A DNA stretch of 64,000 nucleotides from JAHBVH01 sp034437715 (GTDB lineage: Bacteria; Chloroflexota; Anaerolineae; Caldilineales; Caldilineaceae), in NCBI GenBank assembly GCA_034437715.1, contig DAOTTR010000524.1, forward strand, positions 9,067-73,066, given 5' to 3'. Shown here one piece after another: positions 56,858 to 64,000 of the stretch; the first letter of the stretch is position 1; every line of letters starts with the position of its first letter. The notes under the pieces were generated by a model. That model was given only the letters and a program-made list of their open reading frames with translations, was not told where the DNA came from and searched no databases. Position numbers and translations under genes: made by a program.

Positions 56858-59263
56858 GCGACGGGTTGAATTGGCCAATGCAAGTGTGTGCGCGCGGCGA
56901 GAATCCAGCCCCTGTAGTGCCGGATCGACGCGCACGACAATCGTAAATGTCCTGGTTGCGCCAATCGGCAATGTGCCCACGCTACAGGTTACAATGCGCA
57001 CAGCTTGTGTACAACCAGTTGTGGCAGATTGAAAGTTCACACCCGGTGGCAGGGGATCGGTGATGACAACCCCCACGGCGGCGGACGGCCCTGCGTTCGT
57101 CACCACAATCGTATAGGTGAGCACCTCACCGGCGGCCACGCGGGCAGGCTTGCCATATTTGACAACAACCAGATCGGCGGCAGGCAGGGGCGTGTTGATT
57201 GGCGTTGGCGGCAGCACAGTGGGGGTGTTGGTTGCCACTGCGCTTTGGTTACAGAGCACACCATTCAAAGTAAAGGTTGTTGGAATGGCATTGCTGCCAC
57301 TGAAACTCGCGCCAAAGCCAAAACTCTGCGTGCCGCCATTCGCACCGATCACGGTGTTATAGCTCAGGTTGCCAATCGTTACACGCTGACCATTTTGGGA
57401 GAGAGAACCATTCCACAGATTGGTGATTTGCTGGTCGCCTGAGAAGCTCCACCCTACTTGCCAGCCATTGATGGCACTGCTGCTATTGTTGGTGATCGCC
57501 ACATTGGCGTTGAAGCCATTGTTCCATTGATCGGTCACCGTGTAGGTCACCTGGCAGATGGCACTTGCCTCTGGTACAGAGGCGGGCGTATTGACTGTTG
57601 GGATAGGCGTATTCGTTGATGTGCGTGTTGCGGTCGCGGTTGATATCGGTGTACTGGTTGGCGTTAGTGTGCGTGTTGCGGTCGCGGTTGGTATGGGTGT
57701 ACTGGTTGGCGTTGGCGTGCGTGTTGCGGTCGCGGTTGGGAGAATAGCTTGCAGACAAAAAGCATCAACTTTGGCCCAGTCTGTACCATTGGCATTCACC
57801 GTCACACGGACTTTGGCAGCGGTGGCGGGAGCGGTGCCCAAGGATAAAGTGTATGGCCCACCAAAGCGGCCATCGGTGTCAATGTCCTTGGAAATAGTAT
57901 GTATCTGCGCCGTGCCAACTGCCGCATTGGCCGCGGTGAAATATTGAAACCTGACCGTCTGGACACCGGGCACATGCGAAGCGGAATAGAAGGAAACGCT
58001 GTAGGTGGCCCCTGTTTGCGCCGTCACATCTTGATACATGGCTGCTTCGTTACGGTAGTGATACCCATATAGCACACCGTCCGGCTTGATGATCCACGAG
58101 GTTGCGTCGGTCCTGGCCGCGCCACTCCAGAGGATCGGGCTCGTTTGTTCAAAACTGGGATTCAAGAGCAAATTGGCAGGGCAAGACTGGGCAAACGTCG
58201 GTGTGTTGGTTGGCGTTGGTGTGCGTGTTGCGGTCGCGGTCGGTATCAGTGTATTGGTTGCTGTTGGTGTGCGTGTTGCGGTGGATGTTGCCGCGCCTGC
58301 ACATGCGTTGCCAAAGCTGCCCGCAAACACGGGCAGATGAATCTCGGCATTGGTGGTTAACGCGCGCACGGCTGTCGCGCCATCAATATTCCCATTGGTG
58401 GTCACGGCGGCCAATGGTGCCAATAATGCCCCCATAAAATTGCGGCCATTTAGCTTAATTGATGTGGCTTCATGAAAATTCCAGATCACACGCGCTCGCC
58501 ACTCGGCGCTAGTAAAGTTGCCCACCTTGTTGCCGCTATTCCAATCCACACTGCTGCCAGACACATTGATCAGGATGGTCTTGGCGCTGCCGGGGGTGAG
58601 CTCAAGTTGTTGCGCAGATGCATTTGAAAAGATACTGGCAGCCGTGACGTTAAAAACGGCCAGCCCATCACTGTTGACATTCGAGACTGTAAAGCGCAGC
58701 GCCCCCGGTTGCCCCGCAGGAATCGTCGCCGTATTATTGCTGGCGATCTGCGCCAAGTTGAGCGAAGCCCCTTTTACGTACTCCGTCATACTCGCGTCCG
58801 ATAGTGTCTTGTCGGCAATCAGAGAGCCACCACCATTAAAGTTGATCGGACGATTGTTGCGCGCCCCGCCCAACCGCAGAGTGCCAGCATTCAAGGCAAT
58901 TGCGTTGCCCGCGGCTAGATTGCCAACGACGACAAAGGTATTATCACTCTTGTCCACATCATTTAATAATTTGATGGCAAAGTTGGCCGAGTTGCTCGAT
59001 GTAAAATTGCCACCCACAAAGGTACGCCCTTCTACCTCCGAGGTCGTCGCGAGATCGTCGAGCGTGATGAGATTAAAATGATTCATCGCCGCAGCCAATA
59101 CGGCCAGATTAGTGCTACAGTCCGCCGCTTTGGCGGTCAGCGGCCCCAGGAAAGGCGGCAGGGCGAATGGTTGGAGCAGCGCCAGGAGGGCCAAGCTCAT
59201 CACCAAGCAGGGCCGCCACCCACTGGTCGCGCGCAGTCGGTTGAAGGGTAAATAGGGACGCAA
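56810..59263 (-). CDS. Secreted multidomain protein: choice-of-anchor A, Thr/Pro linkers, CBM2, DUF11
   Basis: 817 residues. The signal region has MSLALLALLQPFALPPFLGP then AKA. Residues about 50-320 form a choice-of-anchor A-type domain (NLITLDDLATTSEVEGRTFV, then GGNFTSSNSANFA). Thr/Pro linkers of the form TATATRTPTPTNTP separate a C-terminal-type carbohydrate or lectin-like domain (residues about 365-510), a CBM2 cellulose-binding domain (CQVTYTVTDQWNNGF, then GWQVGWSFSGDQQI) and a DUF11 repeat (EVLTYTIVVTNAGPSAAVGV). The end after RTFTIVVRVDPALQG is a Leu/Arg/Ala-rich tail that overlaps the LysM gene, unlike usual DUF11 ends, so a frameshift is possible. The start is TTG 59263. Confidence 0.8.
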   Translation of the reverse strand: MRPYLPFNRLRATSGWRPCLVMSLALLALLQPFALPPFLGPLTAKAADCSTNLAVLAAAMNHFNLITLDDLATTSEVEGRTFVGGNFTSSNSANFAIKLLNDVDKSDNTFVVVGNLAAGNAIALNAGTLRLGGARNNRPINFNGGGSLIADKTLSDASMTEYVKGASLNLAQIASNNTATIPAGQPGALRFTVSNVNSDGLAVFNVTAASIFSNASAQQLELTPGSAKTILINVSGSSVDWNSGNKVGNFTSAEWRARVIWNFHEATSIKLNGRNFMGALLAPLAAVTTNGNIDGATAVRALTTNAEIHLPVFAGSFGNACAGAATSTATRTPTATNTLIPTATATRTPTPTNTPTFAQSCPANLLLNPSFEQTSPILWSGAARTDATSWIIKPDGVLYGYHYRNEAAMYQDVTAQTGATYSVSFYSASHVPGVQTVRFQYFTAANAAVGTAQIHTISKDIDTDGRFGGPYTLSLGTAPATAAKVRVTVNANGTDWAKVDAFCLQAILPTATATRTPTPTSTPIPTATATRTLTPTSTPISTATATRTSTNTPIPTVNTPASVPEASAICQVTYTVTDQWNNGFNANVAITNNSSSAINGWQVGWSFSGDQQITNLWNGSLSQNGQRVTIGNLSYNTVIGANGGTQSFGFGASFSGSNAIPTTFTLNGVLCNQSAVATNTPTVLPPTPINTPLPAADLVVVKYGKPARVAAGEVLTYTIVVTNAGPSAAVGVVITDPLPPGVNFQSATTGCTQAVRIVTCSVGTLPIGATRTFTIVVRVDPALQGLDSRRAHTLALANSTRRLGRGDADHLAWANSV

Positions 59264-59568
59264 TTACAACTTCTTTCCCCAAGGATAGGTTACATGCATA
59301 GGCTACCGTGCCTAACAGAATCGGCTAATGAGTACACGTGCGGGCAACAAGGATCATCTTCCAGCAAAGCACAGGCCAGGCGACAAAAGACAGAACGCTT
59401 TCCGGCACTTCGAATCAGACAATCGACAAAGCTTACTATAACCAAAGTTGCTTGACACTACATCAGCCAAATAATGTAACTTCCTGGAAGAGAGGGAGAC
59501 AAGAGACGGGGAGACAGGGAGACAAGAGTTCTCGTGTCTCGTGTCTGCTCTCTCTTGTCTCCTTGTCT
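59264..59568. other. Gap with a GAGACAAGAG low-complexity inverted repeat
   Basis: No gene is supportable in this 305-base gap. At 59491-59570 a run of GGGAGACAAGAGAC-like units is followed by CTCGTGTCTCGTGTCTG, which is nearly its reverse complement, so the stretch could fold into one long hairpin. It lies just after the UxuA-like stop at 59569 and may act as its terminator. Confidence 0.5.
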
Positions 59569-60549
59569 TTATCGGTAAACCGTCTGGATCAGCGAGCGGA
59601 TGTAGCCAATGGCGTAGGCTTTGCCCAGCCAATCGGAGTTGGCATGGGGAAAATGGGGAGTGTGGTCCATCATGTAGGGGCCGGTAAAGCCGTTATCGCG
59701 ATAAATGGTCATGGCACGGCGCATGTCGATGTCGCCTTCATCAAGAAATACTTCGGCAAAGCGCGGCAACTGGCCGCGCACATTGCGAAAATGCACCCAG
59801 GCAATTTTGTTCGCCGCGGCCATCTCGGCAATCGCGCCATAGACGCCCTGGCCTAGCAGTTCCGTCATGCAGCCTTGGCAAAACAACATGCTGTGGTTGG
59901 GACTGGACACCAGGACAAAGATGCGTCGGAACTGTTCCAGTGTTGAACAGATCTGGGCCACACCGGCTAGCGCTTCGGGCACGGGCGGATCGTCGGGGTG
60001 CAACGCCATGCGTACACCCGCTTTTTCGGCCACCGGGATCACGGCTTGCAGAAATTTTTCCATGCGTTGCCACATTTCTGCTTCGGCAACCGGCGGTGCA
60101 TACGGCTGTGGCCGGTTTTGTACAAATTCAGCATAATCAAAGGTGCTGTATTGGACGCCACCACGGCCAATGTCCGCTGTCGTGCGAAAATTGCCCATGG
60201 GCTTGAAATTCCAGCCCAGATGCGGAATGCCGGCGCGCCCCAAGCTTTCCAACATGCGACACCAGGCATCGATCTTGGCATCGGCGTCCGGCTTGCCCAG
60301 CGGAATTTCTGCCCAGCAGGACATAAAGATATTGTTCAAGCGCATCCCATGCGCCTCGACCAACGCGCGCGCCTGTTCAAACTGGGTTGTACAATCCCGG
60401 CCTGCCCGCAGATCATCGCCCAGGCCAGCGGCCACATTGCTCACGCCACTGCGGATGTCCACATGGATCATATCGACACCCAGTGCTTTGTAGAAGCGCA
60501 AAACGTCATCGTTCAAGTTACTCCAGTTGACGGCTTCCTGAATATACAT
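59569..60549 (-). CDS. UxuA-like mannonate dehydratase family protein (second paralogue)
   Basis: 326 residues, homologous to the protein at 44361-45437: shared segments are RMALHPDDPPVPE, CQGCMTELLGQG where the other has a single Cys, AWVHFRNVRGQLPRFAEVFL and YMMDHTPHFPH. The metal-site His/Asp positions are kept. The substrate is likely a sugar acid. It sits just after repeat B on the same strand as the enolase-superfamily gene, with which it may be co-transcribed across 193 bases. ATG at 60549. Confidence 0.85.
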   Translation of the reverse strand: MYIQEAVNWSNLNDDVLRFYKALGVDMIHVDIRSGVSNVAAGLGDDLRAGRDCTTQFEQARALVEAHGMRLNNIFMSCWAEIPLGKPDADAKIDAWCRMLESLGRAGIPHLGWNFKPMGNFRTTADIGRGGVQYSTFDYAEFVQNRPQPYAPPVAEAEMWQRMEKFLQAVIPVAEKAGVRMALHPDDPPVPEALAGVAQICSTLEQFRRIFVLVSSPNHSMLFCQGCMTELLGQGVYGAIAEMAAANKIAWVHFRNVRGQLPRFAEVFLDEGDIDMRRAMTIYRDNGFTGPYMMDHTPHFPHANSDWLGKAYAIGYIRSLIQTVYR

Positions 60550-60593
60550 GCTCTGTTCTCCCTTGCATTTGGTTGTGGTACGATAGAATCAAC

Positions 60594-60744
60594 AGACCTT
60601 ATTCCGATTTAATTTTGTGCATTCGTAGGTGCGGTTTGTAACCGCACAAGTCGGCATCGACCGCGTAGGTGCGGTTTGTAACCGCACCTACAGGAACAAT
60701 TGCACCTGGTTTTGTTGCCAAAATAATAAATCGGCATAATCTCT
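60594..60744 (+). repeat. Inverted-repeat element family B, copy 3
   Basis: 151 bases with the same ends as the copies at 23733 and 37426 and two GTAGGTGCGGTTTGTAACCG-type palindromes. Its right edge touches the stop codon of the enolase-superfamily gene (60743-60745), so the insertion may have trimmed or set that gene's end. Confidence 0.8.
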
Positions 60745-61924
60745 AATGATAGCGAACCACTTCGCGCGATTCAATGCGCGCTTCGTCCAGCACCATGCCC
60801 AGGCCAGGCAGGGTGGGCAATATGACTTCGCCTTGTTCTGGCCGGTAGATCGGGCTGTGGAAATATTGCTTGCTCTCCTGGAAGCGCACCAGATATTCGA
60901 CGCGTGGCACCGCCGCGGGTGACTGGGCACCCGCCACATGCAACGCCGGCAACAGCGAATGCCCATGCCCAATCAGCGGCACTTCAAAGGCGGAGGCCAG
61001 CGCACACAGCTTCATTTGCTCGGTGATGCCGCCCGTCCAATCTGGATCATTTTGCAACACATCGACGGCGTGATTGACGAGCAATTCCTTGGTCTGCCAA
61101 CGCGTATAGACATGTTCACCCGTGGCAATTGGCACCGATGCTACCCCTTTCAACTTGCGAAATTCGCTGACCCGTTCCGGCGGGATGGGTTCCTCGACCC
61201 AGAAGGGGCGGAGCGGCTCCAACTCACGCAACATTTGACTGGCATAGGTCAGATCCCAGCCCATGAACGCATCAAACATGATCTGGTAGTGAGGGCCAAC
61301 AGCGTCGCGCACGGCCTGGGCCATGGCTAGATTCTGCTCCATGCCCGCTGCACCATCGCCAGGGCCATAGCGAAAGAACCATTTTTGTGCCGTATAGCCA
61401 AGCGCCTTGTATTCCTGCGCGACCATTGCCGCGGCGGCTGGATCAGTGGGAAAGCCCAACATACTGGCATAGGCGGGCACGGCAGGGCGCGTTGGCCCAC
61501 CCAGCAAGCGATAGACCGGCTGCTGCCATGCCTTGCCCTTCAAATCCCACAGCGCACAATCGACGGCGCTCACCGCCGTCATAAACAAGCCCGATCGACC
61601 ATGCCGATCCTGGCGGATCATCTGGTCATAGAGCAACTCTGTTGCCAGTGGATCGCGCCCGATGAGATAGGTGCGCAGGCTGTGTTCAATGTGAAAGGCT
61701 TGCCAATCTTCAATCGGGCCAAAAAAGCCGGAAACACCTTCGTCGGTATGGATTTCCACATAGAGCGCACGCAACGCTGCGCCAGCTTGGGGTGCAGTGA
61801 TGCGGCCTGGGGTGTTAAATTCTGGATAAATATCAATCTGGCGCGCCTGGCGGTCGCCAGTTGGAAAAGTGGGGCCCGTGTAGTGGCCGTGGATGCGCAA
61901 TAGGGTAACATCGGTAATTTTCAT
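60743..61924 (-). CDS. Mandelate racemase/muconate lactonizing (enolase superfamily) dehydratase
   Basis: 393 residues. The start MKITDVTLLRIHGHYTGP is followed by the capping domain; the barrel has metal ligands Asp in MFDAFMGWDL, Glu in VEEPIPPE and Glu in IATGEHVYTR. WFFRYGPGDGAAGMEQ and NDPDWTGGI with LIGHGHSLLP give the catalytic region; a clear KxK pair is not seen, so rhamnonate- or galactonate-type dehydratases are candidates. AGAGGAAG lies six bases before ATG 61924. With the UxuA-like gene downstream, it suggests an acid-sugar catabolic pair. Confidence 0.85.
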   Translation of the reverse strand: MKITDVTLLRIHGHYTGPTFPTGDRQARQIDIYPEFNTPGRITAPQAGAALRALYVEIHTDEGVSGFFGPIEDWQAFHIEHSLRTYLIGRDPLATELLYDQMIRQDRHGRSGLFMTAVSAVDCALWDLKGKAWQQPVYRLLGGPTRPAVPAYASMLGFPTDPAAAAMVAQEYKALGYTAQKWFFRYGPGDGAAGMEQNLAMAQAVRDAVGPHYQIMFDAFMGWDLTYASQMLRELEPLRPFWVEEPIPPERVSEFRKLKGVASVPIATGEHVYTRWQTKELLVNHAVDVLQNDPDWTGGITEQMKLCALASAFEVPLIGHGHSLLPALHVAGAQSPAAVPRVEYLVRFQESKQYFHSPIYRPEQGEVILPTLPGLGMVLDEARIESREVVRYH

Positions 61925-62181
61925 GGTGTGCTTCCTCTTTGGGTATGATGGTTTGTCAGATGGTATGGGGATCCGACTGCAGTTGAGCACTGCAGCGCGC
62001 ATAGCATACTCGGAATTGAGGGAGCACGCAAACCGCCATTCTTGACCTTTACCCCTGGCTCGGATACGCATAGCCTGCGCTTTTGGTTGCCAGATGATGC
62101 AAGTCATGGTATTGTTTCCAGCCAATTCAACGGTAGTATTCAAAACTTGTTTTACAATAGTATCTCTTTGGAGTTTCGTTG
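61925..62181. other. Divergent spacer before the glycosyltransferase gene
   Basis: This 257-base gap holds a CTGCAG-TTGAGCA-CTGCAG hairpin near 61975-61995 and no open frame or tRNA that I can support. Both neighbouring genes start from it, but no convincing promoter was found. Confidence 0.45.
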
Positions 62182-63945
62182 ATGCGTAAAGGTCAGCAAC
62201 ATCTCTATGCCGCCGGTTTGATCGCCTTGCATCTGCTGCTGACGGTGGCGTACAGCGTAATTGTGCCGCTGGGTGAAGCGCCCGATGAAACGGATCACTG
62301 GTCCTACGTCGTCTATTTGGCCGAACACAAACAACTGCCCGTGGGCCCCAAACCGACGCAAAGCAAGCATCCGCCGCTCTATCATATTGGCGCAGCGCTG
62401 GCGGCCTTGCCAGCCAAGCCCGACTTTGGCTTTCTGCGCGCCAATCCCGATATCCAGATTCCCCCTGCACCGGATATCCCGAATTTCTTTATCCATACCA
62501 CCCAAGAAAGCTGGCCCTGGCGCGACGGCGCGCTGGCCTTTCACCTGGCACGCCTGTGGTCAGTGTTGCTGAGCACAGCTACCGTTGCCGCGGCTTATGG
62601 ATTGATGCAAACTGCTTTTCCAACGCAGGGCGCATGGGTGTTGGCAACCACCGGCGTGCTGGCACTGATCCCCGAATTTTCCATGATTGGCGGCGCGCTC
62701 AACAATGACAACGCCGCCGCCTTTTTCGGCACGTTGAGCTTGTGGGGCGCACTCGCGATCTACCGCGCGCGCGGCAAACTGGCGGCGGGCTGGTGGTTGC
62801 CCATCGCCTTGGGCTGTGGCCTGTTGTCCAAAGTTAGTACGCTGGCGCTATGGCCGACGGCGGCGCTGGCAATTTTGTGGGGTGCTTTCGCCGATCGCGA
62901 CCGCCAAGCTAGGAGTGCGGCAGGGGCGTGGCGACGCGCCATCCGCACCGGGTTGATTACTTTTGGTGGCGCGACCCTGTTGGCTGCCCCGTGGCTGCTG
63001 CGCAACTGGCAATTGTATGGTGACCCAACCGGCATGGCGTTGACGCGCCAGACCATCGATCTGCGGCTGGCACCTTGGACGTGGGGGGACACGATCTGGT
63101 TATTGCGCGGCTGGTTTTTGAGCTTTTGGGGCAAGTTCGGCGTAATCGGCCACCTGTCGCTGCCTGATTGGATCTATCTCGCCTTGGCACTGCTGACCCT
63201 GATCAGTGGCGTGGGCCTTATCAAACACTATTGGCGACCACCGACCCCGCAGACGCGGCATATGCTTGTCCTGCTGGCGGTAACCGTGATCAGCACGATG
63301 GTGTCGATCTGGCAATACTCGCTGATTGCGCTGGGCACCGATCAAGGACGGCTGCTCTATCCCGCGGTTGCGCCCCTAGTCGCGCTCTTTGCCGGTGGGT
63401 TACTGGCTTGGTTGCCCCGGCGTTGGCAGTGGACAGGGACACACCTGTTACTTGGCCTCTTCCTGGCACTGGCGATCTATGCACTATTTTGGGTGGTGCG
63501 CCCGGCGTTTGCGCCGCCACCACCCGTGACCGCGGCAGAGCTGGCTGCTCTAGAAACGACCGAGCCAATTCTCTTTGGTGATCTAGCGTTGCACACGTGG
63601 CAACTGGCGGATAACCCGATTCTCTACTGGCAGGCTACCCAGCCTATCCCCACGGATCTGCGGGTGGTGTTGCGCGTCGTCGCCGAGGATGGCACCTTGG
63701 TCTGGGATTGGAAGCGCTCGCCCGGCGGCGGTCAGTGGAGCACAGACCATTGGCCGCCGGGGGTTGTCGTGCGCGATGGCTATTCAATTCGCTGGCCCGA
63801 ATGGGCACAGGCCGGACGCTATCGCGTGGAAGTCGGGGTTCAACCGTTTGGTGAGGATTTTCTGTTGCCCACGCGCGACAATCAAGCCGCTACCGAGGCA
63901 GGACAACCCTTTGTCTTCCTGGGCTGGTTGGCGTATATGCCGTAA
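62182..63945 (+). CDS. Integral membrane glycosyltransferase-like protein (GT39/DUF2142 type)
   Basis: 587 residues with about eleven membrane helices, typical of lipid-linked-sugar glycosyltransferases. The first outer loop carries EAPDETDHWSYVVYLAEHKQ and HPPLYHIGAALA, the signature of the DUF2142/GT39-like group, where acidic residues before a His/Pro segment bind the donor. The C-terminal 100 residues lie outside the membrane. GGAG is eight bases before ATG 62182. It probably transfers a sugar to a surface polymer or lipid; donor and acceptor are unknown. Confidence 0.85.
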   Translation: MRKGQQHLYAAGLIALHLLLTVAYSVIVPLGEAPDETDHWSYVVYLAEHKQLPVGPKPTQSKHPPLYHIGAALAALPAKPDFGFLRANPDIQIPPAPDIPNFFIHTTQESWPWRDGALAFHLARLWSVLLSTATVAAAYGLMQTAFPTQGAWVLATTGVLALIPEFSMIGGALNNDNAAAFFGTLSLWGALAIYRARGKLAAGWWLPIALGCGLLSKVSTLALWPTAALAILWGAFADRDRQARSAAGAWRRAIRTGLITFGGATLLAAPWLLRNWQLYGDPTGMALTRQTIDLRLAPWTWGDTIWLLRGWFLSFWGKFGVIGHLSLPDWIYLALALLTLISGVGLIKHYWRPPTPQTRHMLVLLAVTVISTMVSIWQYSLIALGTDQGRLLYPAVAPLVALFAGGLLAWLPRRWQWTGTHLLLGLFLALAIYALFWVVRPAFAPPPPVTAAELAALETTEPILFGDLALHTWQLADNPILYWQATQPIPTDLRVVLRVVAEDGTLVWDWKRSPGGGQWSTDHWPPGVVVRDGYSIRWPEWAQAGRYRVEVGVQPFGEDFLLPTRDNQAATEAGQPFVFLGWLAYMP

Positions 63946-64000
63946 TGCTTGCTCGCCCTGGCTAAACCACGCGATTGATCAAGGGTTCGCCGCGCAAGCC

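Noticed and set aside
59338..59856. 172-codon open frame on the plus strand
   Set aside because: It runs through the low-complexity repeat and antisense to the UxuA-like gene.
1..64000. tRNA or rRNA genes
   Set aside because: No TPsiC-like GGTTCRANNCC segment with matching arms was found in the gaps read by eye. A covariance search could still find one.

Overview
The window looks like a piece of chromosome from a member of the Chloroflexota (Anaerolineae, Caldilinea or Herpetosiphon-like). That assignment is inference from gene content: a SufR-like regulator beside moaA, an EF-G-like GTPase, a divergent GroEL, DUF11 and FAS1 surface proteins, phytanoyl-CoA dioxygenase and UxuA-like sugar-acid enzymes, and a bacterial Ras-like GTPase operon. 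GC content is moderate to high. No rRNA, recognisable tRNA, CRISPR array, transposase or phage gene was seen.

Layout. 1-6300: the 3' end of a radical SAM gene, two small unknown genes, a SufR-like regulator in an operon with moaA, an A-type Fe-S carrier, a rhodanese and an acyl-CoA dehydrogenase. 6300-17400: a fused degenerate phosphatase/methyltransferase, an EF-G-like GTPase, a 2-hydroxyacid dehydrogenase, RNase HI, a metallo-beta-lactamase-fold protein, a divergent chaperonin and aspS, with a candidate structured RNA between the last two. 17800-21100: a four-gene signalling operon (two RDLLFG coiled-coil proteins, a Ras-like GTPase, a histidine kinase). 21400-31000: a 25-residue membrane peptide, ald, hisS, a luciferase-like oxidoreductase and an ABC-2 exporter. 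31200-36100: a polysaccharide deacetylase and a 1235-residue surface protein. 36600-46500: dioxygenase, transporter, a remnant toxin with its immunity-like partner, methyltransferase, aminotransferase, Zn-dehydrogenase, acetyltransferase, UxuA-like enzyme and Gfo/Idh oxidoreductase. 47100-52600: a FAS1 lipoprotein, then a type III polyketide synthase cluster with UbiA prenyltransferase, FAD reductase and methyltransferase. 52800-63950: a NatAB-like exporter, a LysM protein, a CBM2-containing surface protein, a second UxuA-like enzyme, an enolase-superfamily dehydratase and a membrane glycosyltransferase.

The main structural theme is small non-coding repeats. At least five families of MITE-like or palindromic elements recur between genes. 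One copy (36389-36489) has inserted inside another repeat (36345-36558), and an uninterrupted relative at 46931-47047 shows the near-empty site. Three more elements stand head to tail at 41537-41863, separated by TAA. One element lies just downstream of the -10 box of the SufR-like/moaA promoter. No transposase for any of them is present here.

Best candidates for undescribed biology are the RDLLFG/GTPase/kinase operon (17829-21109), the candidate RNA with its own promoter and terminator (about 15246-15482), the phosphatase-like domain that has lost both catalytic histidines and is fused to a methyltransferase, the type III PKS/UbiA cluster, and the nested repeats.
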